From the NCBI GenBank assembly GCA_031422295.1, contig JANOQM010000043.1, positions 1 to 64,000 of the forward strand: a DNA stretch of 64,000 nt. Reading direction: 5' to 3'. Shown one piece after another: positions 1 to 8,697 of the stretch. Origin of the DNA: JANOMH01 sp031422295. GTDB taxonomy: Bacteria > Pseudomonadota > Alphaproteobacteria > Rhodobacterales > Rhodobacteraceae. Below the pieces are notes generated by a model that was given only the letters and a program-made list of their open reading frames with translations, searched no databases and had not been told where the DNA came from. Within the stretch, counting starts at the first letter, position 1; every line of letters begins with the position of its first letter. The position numbers and the translations under genes are program-made.

Positions 1-34
1 GGTTTCACCCACCCTAGGTAGGGTGGGTGAAACC
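1..34. repeat. Perfect hairpin, extragenic palindrome or terminator
   Basis: A 14-base arm beginning GGTTTCACCC is followed by a six-base loop (TAGGTA) and its exact reverse complement. It lies 12 bases past the stop of the leftward dehydratase gene, so it may end that transcript, but any T-run would fall outside the window. Its GTGGGT/ACCCAC core resembles the palindromes at 9745-9842, which suggests a shared family of extragenic repeats. Confidence 0.6.
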
Positions 35-46
35 CACGCGCCGCCG

Positions 47-1567
47 TCACATCACAGCACCCATCACCCAAGGTACAAATTCTGCCCCACCAAATCCCAG
101 TTCCTCGGATTTCGTCTGCTCACCGGATGCCACCTGAATGAACAATTCAAATATCTCACGGCCCTTCTCCTCCAAACTCACCCCTGCCGTAATAATATCG
201 CCGCAGTTGATATCCATATCCTCGGACATCCGGTCAAACATTTCGGTATTGGTGGCGAGTTTAATGCAAGGCGTTGGTTTATACCCCGACACCGACCCAC
301 GCCCGGTGGTAAAGACAATCAAATTCGACCCCGACGCAATCTGCCCTGTCACCGAGGTCGGATCATAGCCGGGTGAATCCATATAGACAAAGCCGCGTTC
401 GGTCACCGGCTCGGCAAACTTGTACACCTGCGTCAAAGGCGCGGTCCCCCCTTTGGCCACCGCCCCCAATGATTTCTCTAATATCGTCGTCAGCCCACCC
501 TTTTTGTTCCCCGGCGACGGGTTATTATCCATTTCCCCACCATTGCGCGATGTATAGGCTTCCCACCATTTGATCCGGTCCACAATCTTCTGCCCAACCT
601 CGGGCGTCACAGCCCGGCGGGTCAGCAGATGCTCGGCCCCATAAATCTCGGGCGTTTCAGACAGGATCGTGGTCCCGCCATGCGCTACCAATAGATCTGA
701 GGCGACACCAAGCGCCGGGTTGGCGGTGATCCCGGAATAGCCATCCGACCCGCCGCATTGCATCCCGACCATCAGATGCTCCAACCCGGCAGGGGCGCGG
801 GATACGGCGTTCGCGACAACTGCCATCTCCCTTAAAACCTCAATCCCTTTGGCAATCGTCTTGCGCGTCCCACCGGTCTGCTGGATCGTCATGTAGCGGA
901 AATTACCATCCTTGCGCATTCTTCCGGCCCCGATCAGATCGGGGATCTGCATGACTTCGCAACCCAGCCCGACCAGCAGAATGCCGCCAAAGTTCGGATT
1001 GCGGGCATAGCCCTGCAGGGTGCGAAACAGGGTGTCATAGCCTTCGTCGGTACCCGACATGCCGCAGCCGGTGCCATGGACAATCGGCACAATCCCATCG
1101 ACATTGGGGAATGCAGCCAGCCAGCCATCCCGCTCGGACGCTTCGGCAATGAACCGCGCCACAGACCCGGAACAATTCACCGAGGTCAGAATTCCCAGAT
1201 AATTCCGGGTGCCCACCGCCCCGTCCGCCCGGTGATAGCCCATGAATTGACGTGGCTCATTCGGTTTGGCCAGCACCGGAATATCAGATGAAAACGCATA
1301 ATCCTGGGTATGCGCGCCCATCCCCAGATTATGGCTATGTACATGCATACCTGGTGCAATATCGGCCAGGGCCGCACCGATAATCTGCCCATAGCGGATC
1401 ACATTCGACCCTTTTGGCACAATGGCCACTGCGATTTTATGCCCGCGCGGAACCGGCCCGTTTAGGGTCACGCCATCTACAATGGTCCCGGCGGGCAGGT
1501 CGCGCAGGCTGATGACTACATTGTCCTGACGGTGCAGGCGGATCACATCGGTCTGGGCGGTTGTCAT
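47..1567 (-). CDS. UxaA-family altronate/sugar-acid dehydratase
   Basis: This 506-residue protein has the two-part layout of altronate and galactarate dehydratases. An N-terminal SAF domain spans about residues 10-85 (with the GMHVHSHNLGM stretch at its end), and the long UxaA core spans about 115-500 (TSVNCSGSVA, HGTGCGMSG, GMQCGGSDGYSG). The family removes water from hexonates such as altronate to give 2-keto-3-deoxy acids, using a metal bound by conserved Cys/His residues. The start at MTTAQTD was preferred over an ATG 33 bases upstream because homologous SAF domains begin close to it. It diverges from a GntR regulator across an 83-base promoter region with the shared operator. The true substrate is not settled; an L-fuconate-like or other aldonate substrate would fit the dehydrogenase and mutarotases nearby. 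Confidence 0.85.
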   Translation of the reverse strand: MTTAQTDVIRLHRQDNVVISLRDLPAGTIVDGVTLNGPVPRGHKIAVAIVPKGSNVIRYGQIIGAALADIAPGMHVHSHNLGMGAHTQDYAFSSDIPVLAKPNEPRQFMGYHRADGAVGTRNYLGILTSVNCSGSVARFIAEASERDGWLAAFPNVDGIVPIVHGTGCGMSGTDEGYDTLFRTLQGYARNPNFGGILLVGLGCEVMQIPDLIGAGRMRKDGNFRYMTIQQTGGTRKTIAKGIEVLREMAVVANAVSRAPAGLEHLMVGMQCGGSDGYSGITANPALGVASDLLVAHGGTTILSETPEIYGAEHLLTRRAVTPEVGQKIVDRIKWWEAYTSRNGGEMDNNPSPGNKKGGLTTILEKSLGAVAKGGTAPLTQVYKFAEPVTERGFVYMDSPGYDPTSVTGQIASGSNLIVFTTGRGSVSGYKPTPCIKLATNTEMFDRMSEDMDINCGDIITAGVSLEEKGREIFELFIQVASGEQTKSEELGFGGAEFVPWVMGAVM

Positions 1568-1616
1568 CGGACCCCTCGGGCGTATATGCCGCAACGGCAC
1601 AGGGCCGGGCGGCGGC

Positions 1617-1644
1617 TTGACAGGGCGCGCGCCCCAGCTAACAT
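1617..1644 (+). promoter_or_regulatory. Promoter of the GntR regulator gene, possibly leaderless
   Basis: TTGACA at 1617-1622 and TAACAT at 1639-1644 are separated by 16 bases. The expected transcription start is near 1650-1651, which is the first base of the GntR start codon, and no Shine-Dalgarno sequence precedes that ATG. The -10 hexamer is inside the operator, consistent with repression by occlusion. Confidence 0.45.
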
Positions 1645-1657
1645 GCTAGTATGCTAC
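1638..1657. promoter_or_regulatory. Locus-wide operator, copy 1 (probable GntR site)
   Basis: CTAACATGCTAGTATGCTAC lies in the divergent region between the UxaA-family gene and the GntR gene. CTAACATGCTAG is a near-palindrome and CATGCTAGTATG a second, overlapping one. The same motif occurs at 4527, 8575 and 11660, each in front of genes of this locus. Confidence 0.65.
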
Positions 1658-2388
1658 AAGAGAAGGATACCAAGCTGCAAGAGGCAACAGACCAGACGCG
1701 TCCTGGCCTTACGGCATTGGACCAGTTTGCTGGCTCGCTGGCGCAAAAGGTCTATGGCAGCCTGAAACAGGCGATCTTGTCGCTGACGTTTCGCCCCGGT
1801 GAGATTTTGCGCAAGGCCGAGATTTGCGCTGAACTGGGTGTATCGCGCAGCCCGGTGGCCGAGGCGGTGGCCCGGCTGGCATCCGAGGCGTTGGTCGATG
1901 TGGTTCCGCAGGCGGGCACATTTGTCGCCCGGTTTTCCATGGCTGAAATCCGCGAAGGCGCGTTTCTGCGCGAGGCGCTGGAACTGGCTGCGGTCACATT
2001 AGTAGCCGAAACGATCACCGAGCCCCAACTGGTCCAGTTGCGCCGCAATCTGCGGCTACAGGCGGCCTTGCTGGCCGATCATGATATCGCCGGATTTTAC
2101 CAGACCGATGCGCAGATGCACGAGTTGATCCTGTCCTTTACCGGATTCCGGCGGCTGGCCGGATTGGCCGAAACCGCATGGGTCCATGTCAACCGCGCCC
2201 GCCAGCTGGTTTTGCCGCATCCGGGGCGGATTCAGGCCACGCTGGCCGAACATCAGGCGATTCTGGCAGCACTCGAGGCGCATGACCGGGTGGCCGCCCG
2301 GGCCGCGACGCAGGCCCATCTGCGGCAACTGGTGACCTATCTTGAACCATTGGTTTTGTCGCATCCCGACCTGTTCACGCCGCGCTAA
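1651..2388 (+). CDS. GntR-family regulator, FCD (FadR-type) subfamily
   Basis: The 245-residue protein has an N-terminal winged helix (about residues 28-95, with GEILRKAEICAELGVSRSPV as the recognition region). A helical FCD ligand domain follows (about 105-230), with the Asp and three His expected for its metal/ligand site (TDAQMHEL, AEHQAIL, AHLRQL). Such proteins sense sugar acids or other small acids and usually repress neighbouring catabolic genes. The ATG overlaps its probable operator and has no ribosome-binding site. A later start is possible, but the winged helix begins only about 28 residues in, so little room is left. I infer that it governs the four operator copies in the first 12 kb. 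Confidence 0.88.
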   Translation: MLQEKDTKLQEATDQTRPGLTALDQFAGSLAQKVYGSLKQAILSLTFRPGEILRKAEICAELGVSRSPVAEAVARLASEALVDVVPQAGTFVARFSMAEIREGAFLREALELAAVTLVAETITEPQLVQLRRNLRLQAALLADHDIAGFYQTDAQMHELILSFTGFRRLAGLAETAWVHVNRARQLVLPHPGRIQATLAEHQAILAALEAHDRVAARAATQAHLRQLVTYLEPLVLSHPDLFTPR

Positions 2389-2425
2389 GCCCGCCGCAAA
2401 GCCCGCCGCAAAGCCCCCCGCCAAA
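2389..2425. repeat. Short tandem repeat, about three 12-base units
   Basis: GCCCGCCGCAAA occurs twice in tandem (2389-2400, 2401-2412), followed by a third degenerate copy. It directly follows the GntR stop codon, in the 53-base gap before the next gene. No function is evident; slippage is a simple explanation. Confidence 0.7.
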
Positions 2426-2441
2426 CCTCGAAAGGCCCGCA

Positions 2442-3422
2442 ATGCCCGACCTGCCCAATCGTCCCCGTTATGCCGCGCGACTGAATGCATTCAAGGTCGG
2501 GTTGCCCGGCAAACCGACGGTGGCCGATATGATCATGCGGGCCGGGCAGGTGCCTGGCCTTGATGCCGCCGACCTGAATTTTCCCGATCATTTTGCGGCG
2601 CATTCGCCCGCCGAACTGACCGAACTGCTGGGCGCGCAGGGCATGGCGCTGAACGGCCTTGCGATGCGCTACTACACTGATCCCGGGTTCCGGCTGGGGG
2701 CGTTTACCAACCCCGACCGGCGGGTCCGGCAGGCCGCACTTGATATTACCAAGCGGGGCCTTGACGCGCTGGCCGCGATGGGTGGGCAGGTGATGACCCT
2801 GTGGATGGGGCAGGACGGGGTCGATTACAGCTTTCAAGGCGATTATGGCCAGATGTGGGACGATACCGTGGCTGCATTGGCCGAGGTGGCAGGTCATAAC
2901 CCATCGCTGGATGTCTCGGTGGAATACAAACCAAACGAGCCACGCTGTTTTGCCCTGATGCCCGATGCCGCCACGACCCTGCTGGCAATCCGCGAGGCGG
3001 GCAATGCCAACCTTGGCGTGACCCTTGATTTTTGCCACGTGCTATTTGCTGATGAAATACCGGCCCAAGTCGCCCGGCTGATCAGCCGCCAGTCGCGCCT
3101 GCTGGGCGTTCATCTGAACGACGGCTATGGCAAGCGCGACGACGGGCTGATGGTGGGATCGGTGCATCCGGTGCAAACGCTGGAGTTATTCGTGGAACTG
3201 GACCGGATCGGGTATGACGGCGTCATATATTTCGACACATTCCCCGATCATGGCGGGCTGGACCCCTGCGCCGAGGCCGCGATGAATATCCTGATGGCCG
3301 ATAGATTGCGTGGAATCGCCAAGACCCTGGGCGATAGCCCTGCCCTTGCCGCAGCTACCGCCGCGCAGGACGCGACCGCCAGCCTTCGACTTGTCGCGGA
3401 AAGGCTGTATCAAGGGACCTGA
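2442..3422 (+). CDS. Sugar phosphate isomerase/epimerase-like TIM-barrel protein
   Basis: This 326-residue protein belongs to the xylose isomerase-like TIM-barrel superfamily. Metal-ligand type residues sit at the expected strand ends: VEYKPNEPR (Glu), LDFCHV (Asp, His), GVHLNDGYG (His, Asp) and DTFPD near the C-terminus. Relatives interconvert ketoses and aldoses or epimerise ketoses. It is probably co-transcribed with the GntR gene 53 bases upstream, and a weak GAAAGG ribosome site precedes the ATG. Its exact substrate cannot be told from sequence. With two FucU-like mutarotases, a kinase and a dehydratase around it, a role in the same sugar pathway is inferred. Confidence 0.75.
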   Translation: MPDLPNRPRYAARLNAFKVGLPGKPTVADMIMRAGQVPGLDAADLNFPDHFAAHSPAELTELLGAQGMALNGLAMRYYTDPGFRLGAFTNPDRRVRQAALDITKRGLDALAAMGGQVMTLWMGQDGVDYSFQGDYGQMWDDTVAALAEVAGHNPSLDVSVEYKPNEPRCFALMPDAATTLLAIREAGNANLGVTLDFCHVLFADEIPAQVARLISRQSRLLGVHLNDGYGKRDDGLMVGSVHPVQTLELFVELDRIGYDGVIYFDTFPDHGGLDPCAEAAMNILMADRLRGIAKTLGDSPALAAATAAQDATASLRLVAERLYQGT

Positions 3423-3445
3423 TCCTTTGATTTTCGGAGTTGAAA

Positions 3446-3468
3446 AAATACCTCCGCCGGAGGCTCGG
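3446..3468. repeat. Extragenic palindrome (CCTCCGCCGGAGG type), copy 1
   Basis: The palindrome CCTCCGCCGGAGG (3451-3463) is preceded by AAAATA and followed by CTCGG. It lies between two convergent genes, so it may act as a bidirectional terminator. A very similar element is at 14239-14260, also between convergent genes. Confidence 0.55.
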
Positions 3469-3484
3469 ATCCAACCACAAAACC

Positions 3485-4510
3485 CTACGTCGGCGCATCA
3501 TCCCGCATCAGTCCTTTGGCCTTAAGCTCAATCCAAAGCCCCTCTGGAACAACAGCCGCCGCCGCCGCCACGTTCGACATCATTTCCGTCACCCCTTGCC
3601 CGCCCGGAATGACCGACACCACAACCGGGTGCCGCAAGGCAAACTGAAACGCCGCATCAACCAGCCGGACCGCATGGGCGGCGCAGATGGTTTCTATCGC
3701 GGCGACTTTGTCCAATATGTCCTGCGGGGCCGGATCATAATTGAAAAACGCCCCCGGTTTGGCGCCTGTCGCCAATATGCCGGAATTATACGGCCCGCCG
3801 ATGACCACGCCGATGCCCCGCTCCTGCGCCAAAGGCAGAAACCCGTCCAACGCGGTCTGCTCCAGTAACGTATAACGTCCAGCCAGCAGGAAGATGTCGA
3901 AATCACCGCGATCTGCCAGATAGGTGCAGGGCTCCACCTCGTTCACTCCGGCCCCAAAGGCGCGGATCACGCCCTGATCGCGCAGTTCCAACAGCGCGCG
4001 ATACCCCGAGGCCATGAATTCCGAGATTTTGTCCATCATTACCGCCGCAGAGCCATGGGTGAACAGGTCCAGATCATGGGCATAAACCAGATCAATCCGA
4101 TCCACGCCCAGCCGCTCCAGCGAAAACGCAAGGCTGCGCATGACGCCGTCATAGGAATAGTCATAAATCCCGGTGCGGTTCGGCACGTCAAACCATTTGC
4201 CGATCCCGTCGCGCTGATCCGCAGGGCAGGGGCGCAGCAGCCGCCCGATCTTGCTGGACAGCACATAGGCGTCACGCGGTTTACCGCGCAGAAACCGGTT
4301 CAACCGGGTTTCGGCCAGTCCCAGTCCATATTGCGGCGCGGTATCAAAATAACGGACCCCGGCAGCCCATGCCCGGTCCAGAATAGCCTGTGCATCGTCA
4401 TCACTGATCGCGCGGTACAGATTGGCCATCGGGGCGCTGCCAAAGCCCAGTTCGGTAAACGTCAGCCCGCCGTTGCCCAGCCGGTCCCAGTTTCGTGTCT
4501 GCAATTGCAT
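3485..4510 (-). CDS. Aldo/keto reductase, L-fucose/D-threo-aldose dehydrogenase-like
   Basis: The 341-residue aldo/keto reductase has the family motifs in order: LGFGSAPM near the start, then YFDTAPQYGLG with the catalytic Asp and Tyr, SSKIGR with the catalytic Lys, YAHD with the catalytic His, and a C-terminal NADP-binding stretch. The overall pattern is closest to the D-threo-aldose 1-dehydrogenase/pyridoxal dehydrogenase branch, which oxidises L-fucose, L-galactose or similar sugars to lactones. The start at MQLQTRNW was chosen over an upstream ATG because the upstream part would run through the operator. It diverges from the FGGY kinase. Together with the UxaA-like dehydratase it would give an oxidative route to a keto-deoxy acid; the lactonase step is not seen. 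Confidence 0.82.
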   Translation of the reverse strand: MQLQTRNWDRLGNGGLTFTELGFGSAPMANLYRAISDDDAQAILDRAWAAGVRYFDTAPQYGLGLAETRLNRFLRGKPRDAYVLSSKIGRLLRPCPADQRDGIGKWFDVPNRTGIYDYSYDGVMRSLAFSLERLGVDRIDLVYAHDLDLFTHGSAAVMMDKISEFMASGYRALLELRDQGVIRAFGAGVNEVEPCTYLADRGDFDIFLLAGRYTLLEQTALDGFLPLAQERGIGVVIGGPYNSGILATGAKPGAFFNYDPAPQDILDKVAAIETICAAHAVRLVDAAFQFALRHPVVVSVIPGGQGVTEMMSNVAAAAAVVPEGLWIELKAKGLMRDDAPT

Positions 4511-4526
4511 GTCTCCCGCGCTTGTC

Positions 4527-4545
4527 GCTAACATGTTAGTATAGC
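4527..4545. promoter_or_regulatory. Locus-wide operator, copy 2
   Basis: GCTAACATGTTAGTATAGC contains the perfect 12-base palindrome CTAACATGTTAG. It lies between the divergent aldo/keto reductase and FGGY-kinase genes and could control both. TATACT on the minus strand (4543-4538) is a possible -10 for the reductase. Confidence 0.65.
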
Positions 4546-4595
4546 AGCGCGCAGACTGCACCCCCTTTGGGTGGGTTTTTCTAAAGGGGGATCAG

Positions 4596-6095
4596 ATGAA
4601 TTACACGTTGGGCGTCGATATCGGGACGTTCGAATCCAAAGGGGTTCTGGTCGCTGCCGGGGGCCGCATCGTGGCACAGGCCAGCCGCCCGCATCGAATG
4701 ATCGTGCCCCGCCCCGGCTGGGCCGAACATCGCGCTGATCAGGACTGGTGGGGCGATTTTGTATTTATTACAAAGGCACTGCTGGCCGAAAGTGAGGCGC
4801 AGGCCTCTGACATTATCGCCGTGGCGACATCGGCGATAGGCCCGTGCATGTTGCCGGTAGATGCCGCCGGGACGCCGCTGATGAACGGCGTTTTATACGG
4901 CGTCGATACGCGGGCGCAGGCCGAGATTGAGCTGTTGAATGGCACCATTGGCAAAGACGTCATCGCGCTGCACTCTGGCATGGCGTTAACCTCGCAGGCG
5001 GTCGGGCCGAAAATCCTGTGGCTGCGACGGACCCACCCCGATCTGTGGGCCAAAACCGCCAAAGTGATGAGCGCGACCAGCTATCTGACATTCCGGCTGA
5101 CTGGCGAAGTGGTGATCGACCATCACACCGCTGCGGGCTTTGCCCCGCTGTATGACAGTGTTGCCCAGCGTTGGGATTGCGGGTTGTCGGGGATTTGTGA
5201 CGAAACGTTGCTTCCCCGCATCCTGTGGGCGTCCGACATTGCCGGGCAGGTTACGCCAAAGGCGGCGCTGGAAACTGGCCTTGCCCCCGGCACCCCTGTC
5301 ACCTGCGGCACGATCGACGCCTGCGCCGAGGCCGTCAGTGTTGGCGTGTCCGCCCCCGGCGATATGATGATGATGTATGGATCAACCATTTTCACCGTCC
5401 AGATCACTGCAGACCGGCTGACCGACCCCCGGCTGTGGCACACGCCGTGGTTGTTTCCCGGTCAATTCGGGTCGATGGCCGGGCTGGCCACCTCGGGCAC
5501 GCTGACTCATTGGTTTCGTGACCAGTTCGCCCGGGACCTCGCCACCGACACAGCCTTTGCTGTGCTGACGGACGAAGCGTTGACCAGCCCGCCCGGTGCC
5601 AAGGGCCTGCTGTGCCTGCCGTATTTTTCCGGCGAGCGGACGCCCTTGCATGACCCATTAGCGAAGGGCGCGTTTTTTGGCCTGAACCTGACCCACAGCC
5701 GGGGCGATATGTACCGCGCCGTGCTGGAAGGGATTGCATCCGCCACACGGGCGATAACTAATTGCTATGCCGAGGCCGGCAGCCCGCCGGTGCGTGTGCT
5801 GGCCGTAGGGGGCGGCACCAAGAACGCCCCATGGTTGCAGGCCACATCAGACCTGACCGGGCTGGACCAGTCGATTTGTGCAGTCACGGTCGGCGCATCT
5901 TATGGTGATGCCTATCTGGCCGCACTGGCCGTCGGCGCGGCAGCATCGGGGGAAATTGCGCTGTGGAACCCGGTTGACCGGGTGGTGCGCGCCGAACGCC
6001 ACGCGGTCTATGACCGGCAATACCCCTTGTTCCAGCAACTTTATCTGCAGACCAAAGAGATCATGGCAGCGTTGGATAACGCGGCAGATCAATGA
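4596..6095 (+). CDS. FGGY-family carbohydrate kinase
   Basis: The 499-residue protein has the two actin-like halves of the FGGY family. The N-terminal phosphate-binding loop is LGVDIGTFESKG, the signature-like region LPYFSGERTPLHDP lies near residues 340-355, and the adenine-binding AVGGGTKNAPWLQ follows. Members phosphorylate xylulose, fuculose, ribulose, glycerol and related polyols. An AAAGGGGG ribosome site lies 8 bases before the ATG. It diverges from the reductase and overlaps the end of the convergent mutarotase gene by 35 bases. The substrate is unresolved; a ketopentose or deoxyketohexose made by the TIM-barrel enzyme is a reasonable guess. Confidence 0.88.
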   Translation: MNYTLGVDIGTFESKGVLVAAGGRIVAQASRPHRMIVPRPGWAEHRADQDWWGDFVFITKALLAESEAQASDIIAVATSAIGPCMLPVDAAGTPLMNGVLYGVDTRAQAEIELLNGTIGKDVIALHSGMALTSQAVGPKILWLRRTHPDLWAKTAKVMSATSYLTFRLTGEVVIDHHTAAGFAPLYDSVAQRWDCGLSGICDETLLPRILWASDIAGQVTPKAALETGLAPGTPVTCGTIDACAEAVSVGVSAPGDMMMMYGSTIFTVQITADRLTDPRLWHTPWLFPGQFGSMAGLATSGTLTHWFRDQFARDLATDTAFAVLTDEALTSPPGAKGLLCLPYFSGERTPLHDPLAKGAFFGLNLTHSRGDMYRAVLEGIASATRAITNCYAEAGSPPVRVLAVGGGTKNAPWLQATSDLTGLDQSICAVTVGASYGDAYLAALAVGAAASGEIALWNPVDRVVRAERHAVYDRQYPLFQQLYLQTKEIMAALDNAADQ

Positions 6096-6528
6096 CGCCT
6101 TTGCGCAGGATGAAACAGCCGTAAGGGCCGGGGTCACTGGTGCGGATGATGCAAAAGGCCCGTTTGGCGGCGGCGTAGAATTCAAACCGGTCAAGGGCCG
6201 CGACAGGAACCGGGCGACCCTCGGCCCGGTCAATCACTGCTTGCATCAGCCCAAAGACCGGCACTTGCGCAGCAGGATCGTCCACCACGCTCATCCGCCA
6301 GACAGGGGCGGCCACGAAGGTATCCAGCGGCATCAGCGACAGGATCGCCGTCACCGCCGGCGGGATGTCGCAGCCCGGCAGGTTGATCAGCTGCCCATAG
6401 GTAGTGTCTTTGGCAATGGCCGCTGCCGGGTGGTTCACATCGCAGATCACCAGATCATCGCCATGCCCCATCAGCATCAGGGCATACAGCACTTCGGCGG
6501 ACAGGCGGGGGTCGATGCCGCGCAGCAT
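6061..6528 (-). CDS. RbsD/FucU-family sugar mutarotase, paralogue 1
   Basis: This 155-residue protein starts MLRGIDPRLSAEVLYALMLM and has the family's MGHGDD box with the catalytic His, DVNHPA, and a C-terminal YGCFILRKGV stretch. RbsD/FucU proteins speed the interconversion of pyranose/furanose or alpha/beta anomers of ribose and L-fucose. Its ATG overlaps the stop of the upstream permease (TAATG), so it is the last gene of the leftward transporter operon. It is about 40% identical by eye to the second paralogue at 12818. Which is fucose-like and which ribose-like cannot be decided by reading. Confidence 0.85.
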   Translation of the reverse strand: MLRGIDPRLSAEVLYALMLMGHGDDLVICDVNHPAAAIAKDTTYGQLINLPGCDIPPAVTAILSLMPLDTFVAAPVWRMSVVDDPAAQVPVFGLMQAVIDRAEGRPVPVAALDRFEFYAAAKRAFCIIRTSDPGPYGCFILRKGVIDLPRYPTLP

Positions 6529-7445
6529 TACTTGACGGCCCCCGCGGCCATGCCCTTGATGATATAGCGTTCCAGAATGATCCCGATTACGATCAGCGGC
6601 AGGATCGCGGCAAAGCTGACGGCGGCCATGGACCACCATGAAATGCCCTGTGATCCGGTCTGGCTGGCCACGAGGACTGGTAATGTGTTGGCATGGGTCG
6701 AGGTCAGCAGGGCGGCAAAGAAATATTCGTTCCACGTCAGAACCAGCGACAGGATGAATGCCGCAACCATGCCGGGCAGCGCAATCGGCATGACGATGGT
6801 CGCAAACGCCCCCCAGATCGTCAGGCCATCGACCAAAGCCGCCTCTTCCAACTCGGTCGGGATCCCCGCAAACTGGTCGCGCATGATCCAGATCACGATG
6901 GGCAGCACCGACAGCGTATACAGCAGGATCAGCCCGACCCGCGTGTCGAGCAGGGCCAGTTCCTTGTAAAGCACGAGGAAAGGCAGCGCGAGGACGACAG
7001 GCGGCAGGATCAGCTGGCTTAGGAAGAAAAACGAAATGTCCGAATTGCGCATATAGCCGAATTTATAGCTGAACCGCGACAGACCATAGGCCGCAAGACT
7101 GCCGAGCAGCACCGCAAGGGTCGAAGACGCCACGGAGGCGATAACGGAATTGATGAACCTTTTGGTGAATTCATCGCGCACCGTGTTTTCCGCCCAAAAC
7201 GTGTCGGGCGACAGCCCCAGTGATTTCCAACCGATCCAGGATGGCTGATAGTCAACCCAAGGCACCATATGCCCCTGCATCACGTTGGGGGCCATTTTGA
7301 AGCTGGTGGTGACGGTCCAATAGATCGGAAACAGGCAGATGATTGCCCACAGGATCAGCGCACCATAGATGAAAATGCGCCCGGCCCACCATTTGGCTTG
7401 GTGCGACAGGTCGGACTGGCTGTCATGAAAAATCTGCTCGGTCAT
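6528..7445 (-). CDS. Sugar ABC transporter permease, MalG-type
   Basis: The 305-residue inner-membrane protein has about six hydrophobic segments and the EAA loop (EEAALVDGLTIWGAFATIVM) that contacts the ATPase, typical of CUT1 MalG-like permeases. The first membrane segment begins near residue 27 after a charged N-terminus. It is 22 bases downstream of its MalF-like partner and overlaps the FucU gene behind it. The binding protein (9850-11490) and ATPase (11744-12808) of the same system are encoded further right, on different transcripts that share the operator motif. Confidence 0.9.
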   Translation of the reverse strand: MTEQIFHDSQSDLSHQAKWWAGRIFIYGALILWAIICLFPIYWTVTTSFKMAPNVMQGHMVPWVDYQPSWIGWKSLGLSPDTFWAENTVRDEFTKRFINSVIASVASSTLAVLLGSLAAYGLSRFSYKFGYMRNSDISFFFLSQLILPPVVLALPFLVLYKELALLDTRVGLILLYTLSVLPIVIWIMRDQFAGIPTELEEAALVDGLTIWGAFATIVMPIALPGMVAAFILSLVLTWNEYFFAALLTSTHANTLPVLVASQTGSQGISWWSMAAVSFAAILPLIVIGIILERYIIKGMAAGAVK

Positions 7446-7467
7446 GTCTGCGAATCCAAATCTGGCC

Positions 7468-8574
7468 TCATGTCTGCGGCCGCGTCCAGCGATCCGCCAG
7501 TTTCATCAGCAGGGTCATGGCGATGATAATGACCACCAGATAGACCATGGCCAGCATCGTGCCATAGCCGACGTTCGACCGTTCCCGGTATTCGCGGAAA
7601 ATAAAGCTGGTCACTGAATCCGTAGCTCCACCCGGCCCACCCGCTGTAACCGTAATGATGATATCAGCCAGTTTCAGCTTGAAGATGATCCGGATCAGGA
7701 TGGCGGTGATCGACACCGGCAGCATCAGGGGAAACGTCACCTCCCAGAACCCGCGCCAACCATTGGCCCCGTCAACGCGTGCGGCCTCTTGCACTTCTTT
7801 TGGGATCGCCTGCAACCCAGCCAAAATCATGATCATCATGAACGGGATAAAGGTCCATGCATCCATGACCATGATCGTCAGCTTTGCCATCAGGGGCGAG
7901 CCAAAGAATGACGGATCGTCCCAGCCGAGCACCTTTGCCAGCCGGGCCAAGGGCCCAAACCGGACTTCAAGCATCGATTTGCCGATCATCCAGCTGACCG
8001 CCACCGGCGACAACATCAGCGGCATCAGAAACGCCACCCGAAAGAATTTGCGCGCCCTGATCTGGCCATTCAGCATCAGCGCCAGCCCAAAGGCGATGGC
8101 ATATTCGACAATGATTGCAAGGCAATACCAGACCATATTACCCAAAGCATTCCAGTAGAACGGATCGGTCCACATCTGGCGGATATTGTCGATGCCGTTG
8201 AATTTGCGACCATCGGGCGACGACAGGTTCCAGTCGGAAAACGCGATGCCGAGGCCAAAGATCAGTGGAATAATGGTCAGGCTGATCACAAACAGCACAG
8301 CGGGCAGCACGAACAACGTGCGCTTGCCTTGTTCGCCCCGGGTCAAAACCTGACCCCAACACAGGCAAATCGCCCAGAGGGTGTAAGCGTACAAAGTAGG
8401 CCGCCAGTTTACGAAACCGATGTCCGCCGTGCCGGACACTTGCAACGTCTGCAGCAAGGCCACCAGCGCCAATACCCCCGCCGACCCCCAGATCAGAATG
8501 CGCCCAAAGGCAATCCGCCCGGGGGACAGATTATCATTTGTTACAACATGAAGGAGGTCACCTTGGGCAGTCAT
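7468..8574 (-). CDS. Sugar ABC transporter permease, MalF-type
   Basis: This 368-residue CUT1 permease has an extra N-terminal pair of membrane segments, a periplasmic loop (residues about 120-150) and the EAA loop EAARVDGANGWRGFWEVTFP near residue 270. It forms the channel with the MalG-type protein. The only plausible start codon directly abuts the operator and has no Shine-Dalgarno sequence. With TAGCAT (minus strand, 8586-8581) as -10, the transcript would start at or next to the ATG, so it may be leaderless. Confidence 0.88.
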   Translation of the reverse strand: MTAQGDLLHVVTNDNLSPGRIAFGRILIWGSAGVLALVALLQTLQVSGTADIGFVNWRPTLYAYTLWAICLCWGQVLTRGEQGKRTLFVLPAVLFVISLTIIPLIFGLGIAFSDWNLSSPDGRKFNGIDNIRQMWTDPFYWNALGNMVWYCLAIIVEYAIAFGLALMLNGQIRARKFFRVAFLMPLMLSPVAVSWMIGKSMLEVRFGPLARLAKVLGWDDPSFFGSPLMAKLTIMVMDAWTFIPFMMIMILAGLQAIPKEVQEAARVDGANGWRGFWEVTFPLMLPVSITAILIRIIFKLKLADIIITVTAGGPGGATDSVTSFIFREYRERSNVGYGTMLAMVYLVVIIIAMTLLMKLADRWTRPQT

Positions 8575-8588
8575 GCTAACATGCTAGC
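8575..8588. promoter_or_regulatory. Locus-wide operator, copy 3
   Basis: GCTAACATGCTAGC is nearly palindromic around CATG and lacks the TAT tail of the other copies. It touches the start codon of the leftward permease operon. The rightward ion-channel-like gene begins 110 bases away on the other side and might also respond. Confidence 0.6.
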
Positions 8589-8697
8589 TGCGAGTTTTGC
8601 GAGAGGGAAGAGGGATGATAAGGGCCCCCGCGCCGAAACCGTTGCCCGAAATGTCATTTCGCTGTTACGTTTAGGCAAGCTGGTAAAGGGATAGGTC

